Of a stretch of 64,000 nucleotides of DNA, positions 44,080 through 53,900 are shown piece by piece; position 1 is the stretch's first letter; each line of letters starts with the position of its first letter. Both the position numbers and the translations under genes were made by a program. The DNA comes from Acidithiobacillus sp. AMEEHan (GTDB lineage: Bacteria; Pseudomonadota; Gammaproteobacteria; Acidithiobacillales; Acidithiobacillaceae). Under the pieces are notes generated by a model that did not search any database, was not told the origin of the DNA, and saw nothing but the letters and a program-made list of their open reading frames with translations. The stretch is taken from assembly GCF_030996345.1 (NCBI RefSeq), contig NZ_CP118747.1, positions 1,920,001-1,984,000 of the forward strand. The letters run 5' to 3'.

Positions 44080-45081
44080 ATGATTTCGGCGGAAGAGTTG
44101 CGGAGCCGGGCGCAGGGAGCGATGTCTCTGCATATTGCCTTCATTGGGGTGGTGAATGGTTTGTTTTCTACCTTGCATCGTTTGCGGACGGCAACGCCGG
44201 CAGAGTTGGCCCAAGCAACGGACATGGATATGGGATACCTGCAGCGCTGGTGCGATGCGGCGTATGCCTTTTCCTGGCTGGAACGGCACGGCGAAGGCTT
44301 TGTTTTGAGCGAGGATGGCGACCGTATGCGTCCGGAGCGGCCGGATAGCCGGATGGCGGCCGCCGTGGGGGCGGTTCTGGGTGCCCACATGGCCGAACGG
44401 GCGGCGGGTCTGATGCGTACTGGAGAGCGGCCAGGCGAGAAGGTGCTCGCCGAGCGCGAGACGATTCTGCCGTGGTTTGGAAGTATGTTGGAGCACAATT
44501 TCCGCAGCACTTTCGAGGAAAAGATCGTGCCCAATGTCCCAGTATTTGCGGAAATGAATGCCCGCCAGGGGCTCGCGGTGGACCTGGGCTGCGGAAACGG
44601 CTGGTACCTGCGCGCCTTACTGGGCAAATGCGCGCAGATGCGGGGTTTGGGGCTCGATGGCTTTGCCGAGAATGTGCGCCAGGCCAGTGCGCTGGCTGCT
44701 GCAGAGGGGCTGGGCGAACGTCTCCACTTTGCGGAAGGTGACATTCATCAGTTTCGACTTCCCGAGCCTGCTGATCTCATCGCCATGAATCGGGCGCTGC
44801 ACCACGTGTGGGAAGAACGGGGAGAGCTGTTCGCGCGTCTGCATGAAGAGTTGCGTCCGGGGGGCGCAGTGGTGATCTGGGAGCCGGCCTGGCCCGATGA
44901 CACCCTGCTCCTGCGCGAACCGGCTTACCGCGGCATGGCCTTCCAGAATCTCACGGAACACGTGCAAGGAAATCATTTCCTGCGGCCGAAAGAGATCTCC
45001 CAAGCCCTTTCTGCTGCCGGTCTTGCCGCCAGCATCCATCCTGTCGGCAGTGATGTTGTCGTCGTGGGGCGGCGCCATTAG
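44080..45081 (+). CDS. Class I SAM-dependent methyltransferase
   Basis: A 333-residue protein with an N-terminal winged-helix-like region (about 1-90, with ATPAELAQATDMDMGYLQRW) as in multi-domain O-/N-methyltransferases, and a Rossmann-type methyltransferase domain starting LAVDLGCGNGWYLRAL (SAM-binding motif I), then FAEGDIHQF and LHEELRPGGAVVIWEP. The substrate is unknown. ATG 44080 has AAAGGAG upstream. It is probably co-transcribed with the TauE/SafE gene. Confidence 0.82.
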   Translation: MISAEELRSRAQGAMSLHIAFIGVVNGLFSTLHRLRTATPAELAQATDMDMGYLQRWCDAAYAFSWLERHGEGFVLSEDGDRMRPERPDSRMAAAVGAVLGAHMAERAAGLMRTGERPGEKVLAERETILPWFGSMLEHNFRSTFEEKIVPNVPVFAEMNARQGLAVDLGCGNGWYLRALLGKCAQMRGLGLDGFAENVRQASALAAAEGLGERLHFAEGDIHQFRLPEPADLIAMNRALHHVWEERGELFARLHEELRPGGAVVIWEPAWPDDTLLLREPAYRGMAFQNLTEHVQGNHFLRPKEISQALSAAGLAASIHPVGSDVVVVGRRH

Positions 45082-45285
45082 CTAGTCTGAGTCGTTTGTA
45101 GTCATCCTTCAGTTAGCTATCGGCATTCTGCGGGCGAGAGGGATCGCGGACCCAGACTCCACGATCTGCCGTCTGGCAGGCGCTGCCAAGACGTTAGTCT
45201 ATGGGGTCCGCTTCGTTGCGCAGGAAAGCATGCCGGATCGCATTGCATTTGCGGAGCGTAGCGGCTATCATCTCGCCTCAATGTT

Positions 45286-45361
<76 letters not shown>

Positions 45362-45367
45362 CTATTT

Positions 45368-45399
45368 AACGCCCAACTGCTCCCAGTTGGGCGTTTTCA
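45368..45399 (+). terminator. Rho-independent terminator after tRNA-Ala
   Basis: A 12-base perfect stem AACGCCCAACTG/CAGTTGGGCGTT (45368-45379 and 45384-45395) with loop CTCC, followed by TTCATT. It lies six bases after the tRNA. Confidence 0.9.
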
Positions 45400-45442
45400 T
45401 TACCAAGCGGTAGGATGGGACCGAAGCATCTCTGCGTTTGAC

Positions 45443-45745
45443 ATGACGATGGACTTCAGCAGTCTCGACCTCCTGCGCGAACACCGTCCTGCTTGGCTGA
45501 TGCAGCTTTCCGAATCGCTCCTGCGATTCACGTCATTGGCGGCATCGCCTGCTCCGACCTGAAGCTTGGCGCCGGCAGCTGCAGCCAGCTGACTACCGAT
45601 CTGCGACGAGGAGTCATCACCGAGAAAGTAATCGCAGACGACCGACGGGATTTGCGGCCGCTCCTGGCGCCTCGTCTACTTGCTGCATGACGATCAAAAG
45701 GCGCAGGCAGCCGCAGCAGTGCTCATTGACCCCACCATCGAGTAG
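45443..45745 (+). other. Non-coding or decayed stretch after tRNA-Ala
   Basis: About 380 bases between the tRNA-Ala terminator and the next gene hold no convincing intact gene. Three partial open segments overlap in different frames on the plus strand: MDFSSLDLLREHRPAWLM from 45443, IGGIACSDLKLGAGSC in a second frame, and WRLVYLLHDDQKAQAAAAVL ending at 45745 in a third. This looks like a gene remnant with several frameshifts, or chance. Position directly after a tRNA would fit leftovers of an inserted element. Confidence 0.3.
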
Positions 45746-45782
45746 GGATTTCGCCCGGAGAAGGGACCGGGCACAGCGCATG

Positions 45783-47018
45783 TTACTGTCTCGATTCCGA
45801 TTCGAGACTTCGCAGGCTTTCCTCCGTTCCCGCCGCAGCGGTAAGGTCGGCGACGTTGTCCTTGGTAAAAAATCCCTGGAAGCCATGAAAGCGCTGCACG
45901 TACTCGATAATGAGCGAGGTATGCGTCGAGGCACGAGAAAAAATCTGCTTCAGTCCCTCCTGCTCGGAGCCAATCACCTGCAGCAGGAATTCCTGCCCGC
46001 ACTCCGCCAGACTGGACACTACATAATCGATGTTGGTTTTGCCCTGCGTGTTGCCATCGCGTACCGCAATGGCAATATGGTGCAAACGCGGGCCAAAATT
46101 GCGAACAAAAGATTCCGTAGGGGAGGGAATTTGCAGTAGATGATTGCAAAAATACGGATGATTGGCCGCCGTGAAAACCTTTGCCGGTGTGTGCAGAACG
46201 TCATCATAGTGCAGGCTTTTGGTGACGTTGGTGGATGAGTTTTGATCGGGGATGTCGTAGGATCCCCAGTAGTAGTAACTGGATAATCCAAGGTACTCGA
46301 GAATGGCAACTTCTCGATTCTGGCTATAGACGCGGGTAGCCAAATGATCGATTGGCAAGAGAAGTTCGCTGATTTTTAGTCGCTCTCGCAGCTCTTGCGC
46401 TTGCTCAAACGCCGCCTGCATTTCTGGGTCGATGCGTGAATTTCCTAGGGCATAGACGCGAATATCGTTATCCGGGCGCTCCCAATACCCGATGATATTG
46501 TGAGTATAGGGTGAGGGCTTTACGATCGCCATGTTTCCCGGGAGCTCCATCTGCCGAATTTGCTCCTGGTTGAAAAAACGGACTTCACGGCTTTTCTGGA
46601 TTTCGACTACCTCGTGCAGATTTTCTACTTGAAAAATCTCTCCCATGTAGCGGGAATTTGGCTTCTTCGCGCCTATCGGATACACCTCGTTCAGGCTGCG
46701 AAAAATGCCGCGCAAATCTGGATTCTTGACCTCCCGTACCAACACATCCGGATAATTCATGTCGATACGCAAGATGTGGGTCAGATGCTGGTCGGTGTCG
46801 AGCGTGACCAGATAGTTGTAGGGAGTCATCAAACAGAGTTCGCGGATGTACGCGGCGGAATGTCCCGGTTCGAGAGTCATCATCAACGCATCGATGCGAC
46901 GGATGTTTTCGGTCAGTCCGAGCCTGTCCCGCTCTTCCAGAAGGCGAGGCAGCCACTCTTCAAAGAAGGGGGAGTTGGCTTTATCGCCCTGGCGAGGATG
47001 CGCGGTATAACTGTTCAC
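45783..47018 (-). CDS. VOC-family protein related to 4-hydroxyphenylpyruvate dioxygenase
   Basis: A 411-residue protein. Its C-terminal half has the pattern of HPPD-type dioxygenases: IDHLATRV (first His), LHHIAIAVRDGN (second His), and IIEYVQRFHGFQGFFTKDN (Glu ligand then F and N), so the Fe(II) triad appears complete. The N-terminal half is divergent. The real substrate is unknown; tyrosine breakdown is unexpected in a presumed autotroph. The GTG start at 47018 was preferred because AAGGAG (47030-47025) lies six bases upstream; an ATG at 47051 would add 11 residues without a ribosome site. Confidence 0.72.
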   Translation of the reverse strand: MNSYTAHPRQGDKANSPFFEEWLPRLLEERDRLGLTENIRRIDALMMTLEPGHSAAYIRELCLMTPYNYLVTLDTDQHLTHILRIDMNYPDVLVREVKNPDLRGIFRSLNEVYPIGAKKPNSRYMGEIFQVENLHEVVEIQKSREVRFFNQEQIRQMELPGNMAIVKPSPYTHNIIGYWERPDNDIRVYALGNSRIDPEMQAAFEQAQELRERLKISELLLPIDHLATRVYSQNREVAILEYLGLSSYYYWGSYDIPDQNSSTNVTKSLHYDDVLHTPAKVFTAANHPYFCNHLLQIPSPTESFVRNFGPRLHHIAIAVRDGNTQGKTNIDYVVSSLAECGQEFLLQVIGSEQEGLKQIFSRASTHTSLIIEYVQRFHGFQGFFTKDNVADLTAAAGTEESLRSLESESRQ

Positions 47019-47089
47019 GATTCGCTCCTTGGATTGGCTCCGCTTCACCATCCTGCGTGCCGCGAGGGTGGGTGTCCGGCAAAAAGATT

Positions 47090-47166
47090 TGGCGCGCCCA
47101 GAGGGAATCGAACCCCCAACCTACGGCTTAGAAGGCCGTTGCTCTATCCGATTGAGCTATGAGCGC
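47090..47166 (-). tRNA. tRNA-Arg (anticodon TCT)
   Basis: Minus-strand cloverleaf of 77 bases with encoded CCA. Acceptor GCGCTCA/TGGGCGC with two wobble-type pairs, anticodon arm ACGGC-CTTCTAA-GCCGT (anticodon TCT, codon AGA), T-arm with GGTTCGATTCC. Confidence 0.93.
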
Positions 47167-47450
47167 TTCGGTTCATTGTAGGACAAGCCGGGTGCATCTC
47201 GCTAGGCATTGCCAAAAGCTGGTTTGTTGGGGCGTGGCGCCTCATTGCGGGCACGCGCGTGGAAGGACTCTGTCGGATTCCCTTTTTGCTATTTCTCTTC
47301 CTTTGCTATTATCCGACCCGAGGAGCAGGGCTCCAAAGGGAGGGCGCCCCAGTTCCGGGTCCGCGCCAGGAAACGGCTGGTAAAAGAGGGCGTCGACGTA
47401 TGGTGGAGGCGGGTAAAGGACAGGGGCTTTCCGGCCCCAAATCAAGTTTC

Positions 47451-48206
47451 ATGAAGCCGTATCGCTGGGCACGCCTGCTAGCCGGTGCCGCAATTCTTTC
47501 GCTGAGCTCCTGTGCGCAATCTCTTCCCCAGACCGCCGCGCCACAGCCCGTGCTACCGACGACCGTCAGGACTCTGGCGCCCAAAAGCACGGCTGCCCCC
47601 GGCGACCGTTATCTGGATCGCATGGCAATCATCGATGCGCGCAAGGATTTCCAGCAGAGCCCCGATCCTGGCTACGTGCTCGACGCCCACTCAGTCATCC
47701 GCTTTCCCAGCTTGGGTCCCACTGGTGTGATCATCATTGGTGATAGCATCCTGACGGGTTGGTCTGGCTATTTTGCCCATGTCTTTCCCAATGCTTTCCT
47801 CGATGGCCGGGTCGGGCGACAGTTTTCTGCCATTATCCCCATCTGGCGAACCCTGCAGGAAGCGGGGATGACCCATAAAGTCGGGTATGTGGTAGTGGAG
47901 TTGGGGACCAACGGTGAGGTTTCGCCCCAGGATCTGCAAACCTTTCTACGCCTGGTCGGCGATCGTCAGGTGCTGCTGGTGATGCCGGAAATGCCGAGAT
48001 CCTGGGAGCACGAGGTGCAAGATCTCTATCTTCAGGCCGCCGCTACCCATCCCAACGTCCATCTGGTGCGCTGGGACTTGCTGAGTCGAAACCATCCCAG
48101 TTATTTCTGGACCGATCGGGTGCACCCGACCTGGATGGGAATCCAGGTCATGGTGCATGCCATTGCCCGTGATCTGGAAAAAGTGATTGCCAACAAGAAC
48201 AACTAA
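47451..48206 (+). CDS. SGNH-hydrolase-like lipoprotein
   Basis: A 251-residue protein with a lipoprotein signal (lipobox LSLSSC, Cys at about 21) and an SGNH/GDSL-type domain from about residue 90. The blocks are IIIGDSILTGW (GDS near residue 97), VVELGTNGEV (block III) and DRVHPTWMG (DxxH). The run VFPNAFLDGRVGRQF recalls the SGNH domain of peptidoglycan O-acetyltransferase OatA. It is a paralogue of the C-terminal domain of the next protein, 23 bases downstream. A likely role is acyl transfer or removal on cell-wall sugars in the periplasm (inferred). ATG 47451 was chosen for its signal peptide, although no ribosome site is evident. Confidence 0.75.
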   Translation: MKPYRWARLLAGAAILSLSSCAQSLPQTAAPQPVLPTTVRTLAPKSTAAPGDRYLDRMAIIDARKDFQQSPDPGYVLDAHSVIRFPSLGPTGVIIIGDSILTGWSGYFAHVFPNAFLDGRVGRQFSAIIPIWRTLQEAGMTHKVGYVVVELGTNGEVSPQDLQTFLRLVGDRQVLLVMPEMPRSWEHEVQDLYLQAAATHPNVHLVRWDLLSRNHPSYFWTDRVHPTWMGIQVMVHAIARDLEKVIANKNN

Positions 48207-48229
48207 TCTTTTCTTTCCGGTAAAAAATC

Positions 48230-50452
48230 GTGCTGCCATATATTGATTATTTGAAGTTCTTGGCTATTTTTGCGGTCATCGCGTTCCATATTCATGACAC
48301 CATCAGTTTTGCCTACCCTTGGTTTTCCGGTGGCTATCTGGGAGTCGATATTTTTCTCCTGTTATCGGGATTTCTGATCGAAAAATCGCTGGAGCGCGGG
48401 CGCCAGAGTACATTGGCGCAGCGTAGCAAGGATTTTTTTGCTCGACGATTTTCTCGTATTCTCGTTCCCATGCTGGCGGTTACCGCGATCCTCGCGATAC
48501 TCCTTTGGTCGACCGACCTACTCACGGGATGGGCACCCGTGTGGTACTCGGCGATCCTGGGCTACAATTTTTATCTGGTCCTCCATCACATCCCCTATTT
48601 CCAGGTATACAGTTACCCGCATCCGTTTTTGGGGATGTGGTTCATTTCCCTTTTGGGTCAGTTATATCTGCTGCACTTCTTACTGCGCACTTCGTTGCCT
48701 AGAAAGTGGCTGTACCGGACGGTGCTGCCGGTGCTCTTTTGCGTAAGTTTGGGGTCTGCCTGGTGGCTGATGCGCCAGGGTAATTTGAATGCCGCCTATG
48801 TGCTTCCCAGCCATGCTTTTCCCTATCTTGCCGGCGCATTACTGACCGAACTGGGCTGGGCCCGGCCTCGGGAGGTAGGACGGAGTAGCTTCGACGGCCT
48901 GGGTATCCTTGCCCTTCTGCTGCTGCTGGCACTTTTTATTTGGGCACCCTACGAGAATTTTGTGTATTTCTCCCTTGCTGCCACCGCCCTTGGCTTGGTC
49001 TTTCTGCTTGCTGCCGCGCGTGCGGCCTGGTTGCCGCGCCTGCGACTGCTGGTTTTGGGTAAGCTAGGGGAGATGTCCTATTCCCTGTATCTCTTGAATG
49101 TTCCGGTCGTTGCCCTGGTTCACTATTACTTCCCACAGACTTCCATTGCCAGCCAGGTGTTGTTTTCGCTCTCTTTACTGCTGTTGTTGTCGGTGCTGAC
49201 CTACCTGCTGCTGGAGCTGCCATTGCAGGCAGCCTTTCAAAAACAGGCGCGACATGGGGTAGGCAGGGGGGCATTCGTGTTGGTGCTGGTCTTGCTGGCG
49301 CTGGCGAGCGGGGGCTGGTGGCAGGCCAATCGCCTGGGACAGGAAGCAGTGCGTCAGCAAGCGCAGGCGCAGCATGATGCGCTCTATCGGCAATATCTGG
49401 AGAAACGGGTGGCCAGCATGGGACGGGATCTGCAAGCACTAACGGGCGCTAAGACCCTTTCAGCTGCCGAGGCAGAGGCACACGCGGATTCCCGGGCCAA
49501 CAAGGCCCTGGAAAGTAATGCCGATCTGATGCAGTGGCAGCCTCATCCCGGTCTGGGCTTTTTGTATAACGGGCAAGAGCTACGCAGTAATCCAGCCTAT
49601 CCTGAAAAACAGGTATTGTTCATTACTGACTCTATTCTGCTGGGTTGGTCGGGGTACGTAATCCACATGATTCCGAATGGGATTCTGGATGGTCAGGTGG
49701 GCCGCTCGTTTTTCCGGGCGCAGGCGGTTCTGCAGAAAATGTTTCAGGATCCGGCCTATGCCAAGGTTGCCTATGTCGTGGTCGAGTTAGGCAGCAATGG
49801 CTATGTTCAGTGGCCTGATCTAGAGAGTTTTGTGCAGGCAGTGGGGGATCGAAAGATACTGTTGATCGTTCCGTCCGTACCGCGCCCGTGGGAAAATGAA
49901 GTGCGCAGTATGTATGATCGTGCGGCAGCCAAGTATCCCAATATCACCTTGCTACACTGGAACCGCATTAGTGACGGTCACCCGAGCTATTTTGTGGCGG
50001 ATCAGGTCCATCTCAATTGGGATGGTGCGCAGGCGCTGATGCAGGCAGTGCTCCGGACCTTGTACCAGATGGGCTATCGGAATCCGCTACCGGTCAAAGC
50101 GGTCTCTGTCAACGCTGCGCCTGCTACCCAGCCATTGCGTAGCGCGAAACCGTCTGCTGCGACCCAGTCCGCTCCGGTTTCCGCTACTGCCAGTTCGGCT
50201 GTGGTAAGAGACAGCTCTGCCAAGGCCCGGTCGGGTGTTGGTGGATTTTCCACGATGATTCCAATCGCCCCGGCCCTACAACAACAACGCACCGGTCAGA
50301 TCAGCAGCCCTGCTGGCGAAACCACAAGCGAGCCAGACGATCTCGAAGAGAGTCAGGCGAGAGAGGGTAACCGAGAGGACGCTGGGACCCTGCAGAGTCC
50401 CAGCGAGACACGAAGTGGTGCTCCTACGCAGCAGCAAAACATGGCTGAGTGA
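48230..50452 (+). CDS. OatA-like acyltransferase: acyltransferase-3 membrane domain plus SGNH domain
   Basis: A 740-residue protein. Residues about 1-370 form the acyltransferase-3 membrane domain with about ten helices, starting PYIDYLKFLAIFAVIAFHIH and with GVDIFLLLSGFLIEKS. Residues about 460-615 form an SGNH domain (LFITDSILLGW, VVELGSNGYV, ADQVHLNWDG). Note TDS where the upstream paralogue has GDS. The last 120 residues are Ala/Ser/Gln-rich and probably disordered. The architecture matches OatA-type peptidoglycan O-acetyltransferases, but the acceptor could be another glycan. The GTG start at 48230 has only a weak ribosome site. Confidence 0.82.
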   Translation: MLPYIDYLKFLAIFAVIAFHIHDTISFAYPWFSGGYLGVDIFLLLSGFLIEKSLERGRQSTLAQRSKDFFARRFSRILVPMLAVTAILAILLWSTDLLTGWAPVWYSAILGYNFYLVLHHIPYFQVYSYPHPFLGMWFISLLGQLYLLHFLLRTSLPRKWLYRTVLPVLFCVSLGSAWWLMRQGNLNAAYVLPSHAFPYLAGALLTELGWARPREVGRSSFDGLGILALLLLLALFIWAPYENFVYFSLAATALGLVFLLAAARAAWLPRLRLLVLGKLGEMSYSLYLLNVPVVALVHYYFPQTSIASQVLFSLSLLLLLSVLTYLLLELPLQAAFQKQARHGVGRGAFVLVLVLLALASGGWWQANRLGQEAVRQQAQAQHDALYRQYLEKRVASMGRDLQALTGAKTLSAAEAEAHADSRANKALESNADLMQWQPHPGLGFLYNGQELRSNPAYPEKQVLFITDSILLGWSGYVIHMIPNGILDGQVGRSFFRAQAVLQKMFQDPAYAKVAYVVVELGSNGYVQWPDLESFVQAVGDRKILLIVPSVPRPWENEVRSMYDRAAAKYPNITLLHWNRISDGHPSYFVADQVHLNWDGAQALMQAVLRTLYQMGYRNPLPVKAVSVNAAPATQPLRSAKPSAATQSAPVSATASSAVVRDSSAKARSGVGGFSTMIPIAPALQQQRTGQISSPAGETTSEPDDLEESQAREGNREDAGTLQSPSETRSGAPTQQQNMAE

Positions 50453-50521
50453 GACCTGCGCGTTGCCTGGTTTCAGGTCCGACGGATTTTCGTGCCCAAT
50501 ACCATCCGCGAGCCCCATTTT

Positions 50522-50551
50522 TTGACGTGCGGTGTGACTACGCGGTACACT
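50522..50551 (+). promoter_or_regulatory. Putative promoter for tRNA-Ser
   Basis: TTGACG (50522-50527) and TACACT (50546-50551) are separated by 18 bases, and the tRNA begins ten bases after the -10 box, the expected place for a tRNA promoter. Confidence 0.5.
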
Positions 50552-50560
50552 CCGCGCGTC

Positions 50561-50653
50561 GGAGAGATGGCCGAGAGGCTGAAGGCGCTCCCCTGCTAAG
50601 GGAGTATGGGGCTAAACACTCCATCGAGGGTTCGAATCCCTCTCTCTCCGCCA
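50561..50653 (+). tRNA. tRNA-Ser (anticodon GCT)
   Basis: Class II tRNA of 93 bases with encoded CCA. Acceptor GGAGAGA/TCTCTCC, anticodon arm CTCCC-CTGCTAA-GGGAG (anticodon GCT), long variable arm, T-arm GAGGGTTCGAATCCCTC. The 199 bases after it hold no gene that I can see, before the terminator of the RND operon. Confidence 0.95.
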
Positions 50654-50852
50654 CTTTCTCGCATCGAATCCAAGCAGATAACTCATAAAAACTTCCGTAA
50701 AATCAGAATATTAGAAGTTCTGCAAGGGGTTACAAATCGCCAAAATCTGCAACTATTTTCGCAGCTTTTCTCGTAACAAACGCTGCGGCTGATTCTGCAA
50801 CTGCACCATTTGCAGCATCCTGTAGGCCATGCTGCAACCTTCCCAGGCGCGC

Positions 50853-50878
50853 AAAAAAGCGCCGCACGAGGCGGCGCT
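50853..50878 (-). terminator. Rho-independent terminator of the RND efflux operon
   Basis: On the minus strand, GCGCCGC and GCGGCGC (plus-strand 50859-50865 and 50871-50877) form a seven-base stem with a five-base loop, followed by TTTTTT (plus-strand A6 at 50853-50858). It lies 25 bases after the stop of the pump gene. Confidence 0.88.
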
Positions 50879-50903
50879 ATCCTGGGTAAGCCTGGTGATT
50901 CTC

Positions 50904-53900
50904 TCAGACCGACTCGCTGGTGCTTCCCCCCAGCAGCTGTGCTCGTTTGTCGCGAATGTCTTTGGCGAGGGCCATGTACATGGCAGGCACTACGAAGAGC
51001 GAGAACAGGGACCCAATGGCCAAGCCGGTACAAATGACCAGACCCATCTGGTAACGCGAGACCGCGCCGGGCCCCGTCGCAAATACCAGGGGCATTACGC
51101 CAAGCACCATCGCCGCCGTCGTCATCAGAATCGGTCGCAGACGGATACTGGATGCCTTTTCGACCGCCGCGCGTTTGTCGAGACCATCGTGCAACTGAAT
51201 GCTGTTGGCAAACTGGACGATGAGGATACCTTGCTTGGCAATCAAACCGATCAGGGTGATCAGACCCACCTCAGTGTAGATGTTGATGGAACCAAAGCCC
51301 AAGCTGATGAAAATGAGCGCGCCACTGATCGACATCGGCACGGTGATCAGAACGATCAGTGGATCGCGGAAGCTCTCGAACTGTGCCGAAAGCAACAGAT
51401 AGATCAACAGAATGGCTAGCAGGAAGGTGACCAGCAGCCCACCTTTCTCCTGCTCGTACTGGCGTGATTGGCTCGCGTAGTTCACCTGGTAGTCACTGGG
51501 CATCACCTTTTCCGCCGCCTGACGCAGGAAGCCAAGCGCCTGTCCCATGCTCACTCCGGGCTTGGGAATGGCCTGGATGGTCGCCGCGTTGAGCTGATCA
51601 AATTGTGGCAGAAATTGTGGTTCAGTACGCGTTTCGATGCTGACCACCGTCGACAGCGGCACCAGCGCGCCGCTGGCCGTACTGATGTAATAGTGCTTCA
51701 ACATACCGGGATCGGCACGAAAGCGGTCGGGAACCTGTGGAATGACCTTGTAACTGCGCCCATCCATATCGAAGCGATTGACGTAGTTGCCACCGAGCAG
51801 CGGCTGCAGATCCTGGGCGATGTCGGCCATGGAGATGCCTAGGTTACCCGCAAGATTGCGGTTGATTTTCAGTACCACTTCGGGATTGTCGATGCGGAGG
51901 TCTTTCATTACATAAAAGAACAATCTGCTCTGGTAGGCGGCGCCGACGACTTGATCCGCCACCTTGTCGAGCTTGGCGTAGCTGCCGGGACTCTGAAGGA
52001 CGAACTGCACCGGCAGACCACCGGACGAGCCCGGCAACGGAGGTGGTAAGAAAGAGGCCGTCTGCAGTCCGGTAACCGACTGCAACGCCTGCTGGATCTT
52101 GGGCTGAAGCTGCATCGCCGTTACGCTGCGCTGATCCCATGGCGTCAAGCGCATGCCAGCGAACATGCTGTTGCTGCCGGCACCACTACCGGTGGATATA
52201 CCGGTTACCATGAAGGTCGCTGCCTTTTCGGGATACTGGTTGAACACGTGCAGTACCTGTTTCCCATATTTCACCAGCTCTTTTGGCGTGATCGTCGGAC
52301 CACCAGTATCGGCGCTGAAGATGATCCCCTGATCTTCCTGCGGTGCCAGTTCCGATTTGGAAGTGGTGAACAAGAAATAGATGCTGGCGAAGACCACTGC
52401 GGCAAAGAGTAGCGTCACCGGTACATAATTCAGGCTGCCATGGAGTAGGCGGTCGTAGAAGCGGGAAAGGCCACTGAACCGCTGGTCGATGAAATGCTCA
52501 AAGCCGTGCTCCTTGGTGCGCCGGAGCACTTTGCTTGCGAGCATCGGTGAAAGGGTGAGGGCAACGATCATCGAAATGAATACCGCTGCCACCAGGGTAA
52601 AGGCGAACTCGCCAAAGAGACTCCCGGTAAGCCCGCCCATGAAGGCGATGGGTGCGAATACCGCAATCAGGGTCGTGGACATGACGACGATGGGAGAGCC
52701 GAGCTCGCGCCCGGTGAGCATCGCTGCCTCGAAAGGAGATTTTCCCTCGTCGATGTGTCGGTGGACATTCTCGACGACGATGATGGCGTCATCCACCACC
52801 AGACCAATGGCCAGAACGAAGGCGAGCAGGGTGATGAGGTTGATGGAGTAGCCGAGACCCCACATGATCAAACCTGCACCGATGATCGACAGTGGAATGG
52901 CCACGGCGGGAATAACCGCTGCGCGCCAAGAACCCAGGGTAAAGAAGATCACCAGCAGGACGACCGCCAGGGTAATGCCGATGGTCAGCATTACCTCATC
53001 CAATGAGGCCTTGATGAAGACGCTGGCATCGTAGGGGATGGCCTCGTGCAGGCCTGGTGGCAGGCCCTTGTCGATGTTCTTCAGCGCTGCCTTGACGCCA
53101 CTGGCAACATCCAGGGAGTTGGCCGATGGCGATTCCTGAATGCCGATGAAGGCCGCTGGGCGCCCGTCGAAGAAGGCGTAGGAGGTATAGTTTTGCGCAC
53201 CCAGTTCGACCTTGGCGACATCTTTGAGACGGATCAGCGTGTTACTGGACTGTTTGATGACGAGGTTCTTAAATTCCTGCACATTGTGCAGATTGGTGGT
53301 GGCAACGATGGTGTTCTGCACCGTCTTGCCGCGTGTCTGACCGACTGCAGAAATGAAGTCATTTGCCTGTAGGGCGGTCGACACCTGTGCCGCGCTGATC
53401 CCCAGGGCCGCCATCTTCTGCGGATTCAGCCAGATGCGCATGGCATAGGTGTTGCCGTTCCCAGCACCGGGCGGCAGGATCTGCGCCTCACCGACCCCCG
53501 GTACGGTTGCTAGCTGGGGCTGTGCCACGCGCAGCAAGTAGTCCGTAATCTGCTGCTGATTCAGGGTGTTGCTATAGAATGCGATGTACATCAGGTCGGT
53601 GGTGCTGCCCACCGTGACGTTGATGACGGGCAACTGGCTGCCCGTCGGTAGTTGGTCCGTAACTTGCTGCACCTTGGCCTGGATGTTGGCCAGGGCAGAA
53701 CTCGGCGGGGTGCCCAGCTGCATGTATACGGTAATGGTCGACGTGCCTTCGGAGCTGTTCGATGTGAGATAGTCGATGTGCGGCGCGCTGGCGATCACCT
53801 TTTCCAGACGCGTGGTCACGAAGCCCTGCACGGTAGCTGGGCTCGCCCCAGGATAGGCGGTGGTGATGGTGACTACGGTGTTGGTCAAGGCTGGATACTG

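Noticed and set aside
45443-45562. Remnant of a Wadjet-type jetA (DUF3375) defence gene
   Set aside because: Only about 18 residues look faintly similar, no jetB, jetC or jetD relatives are present nearby, and the frame is short.
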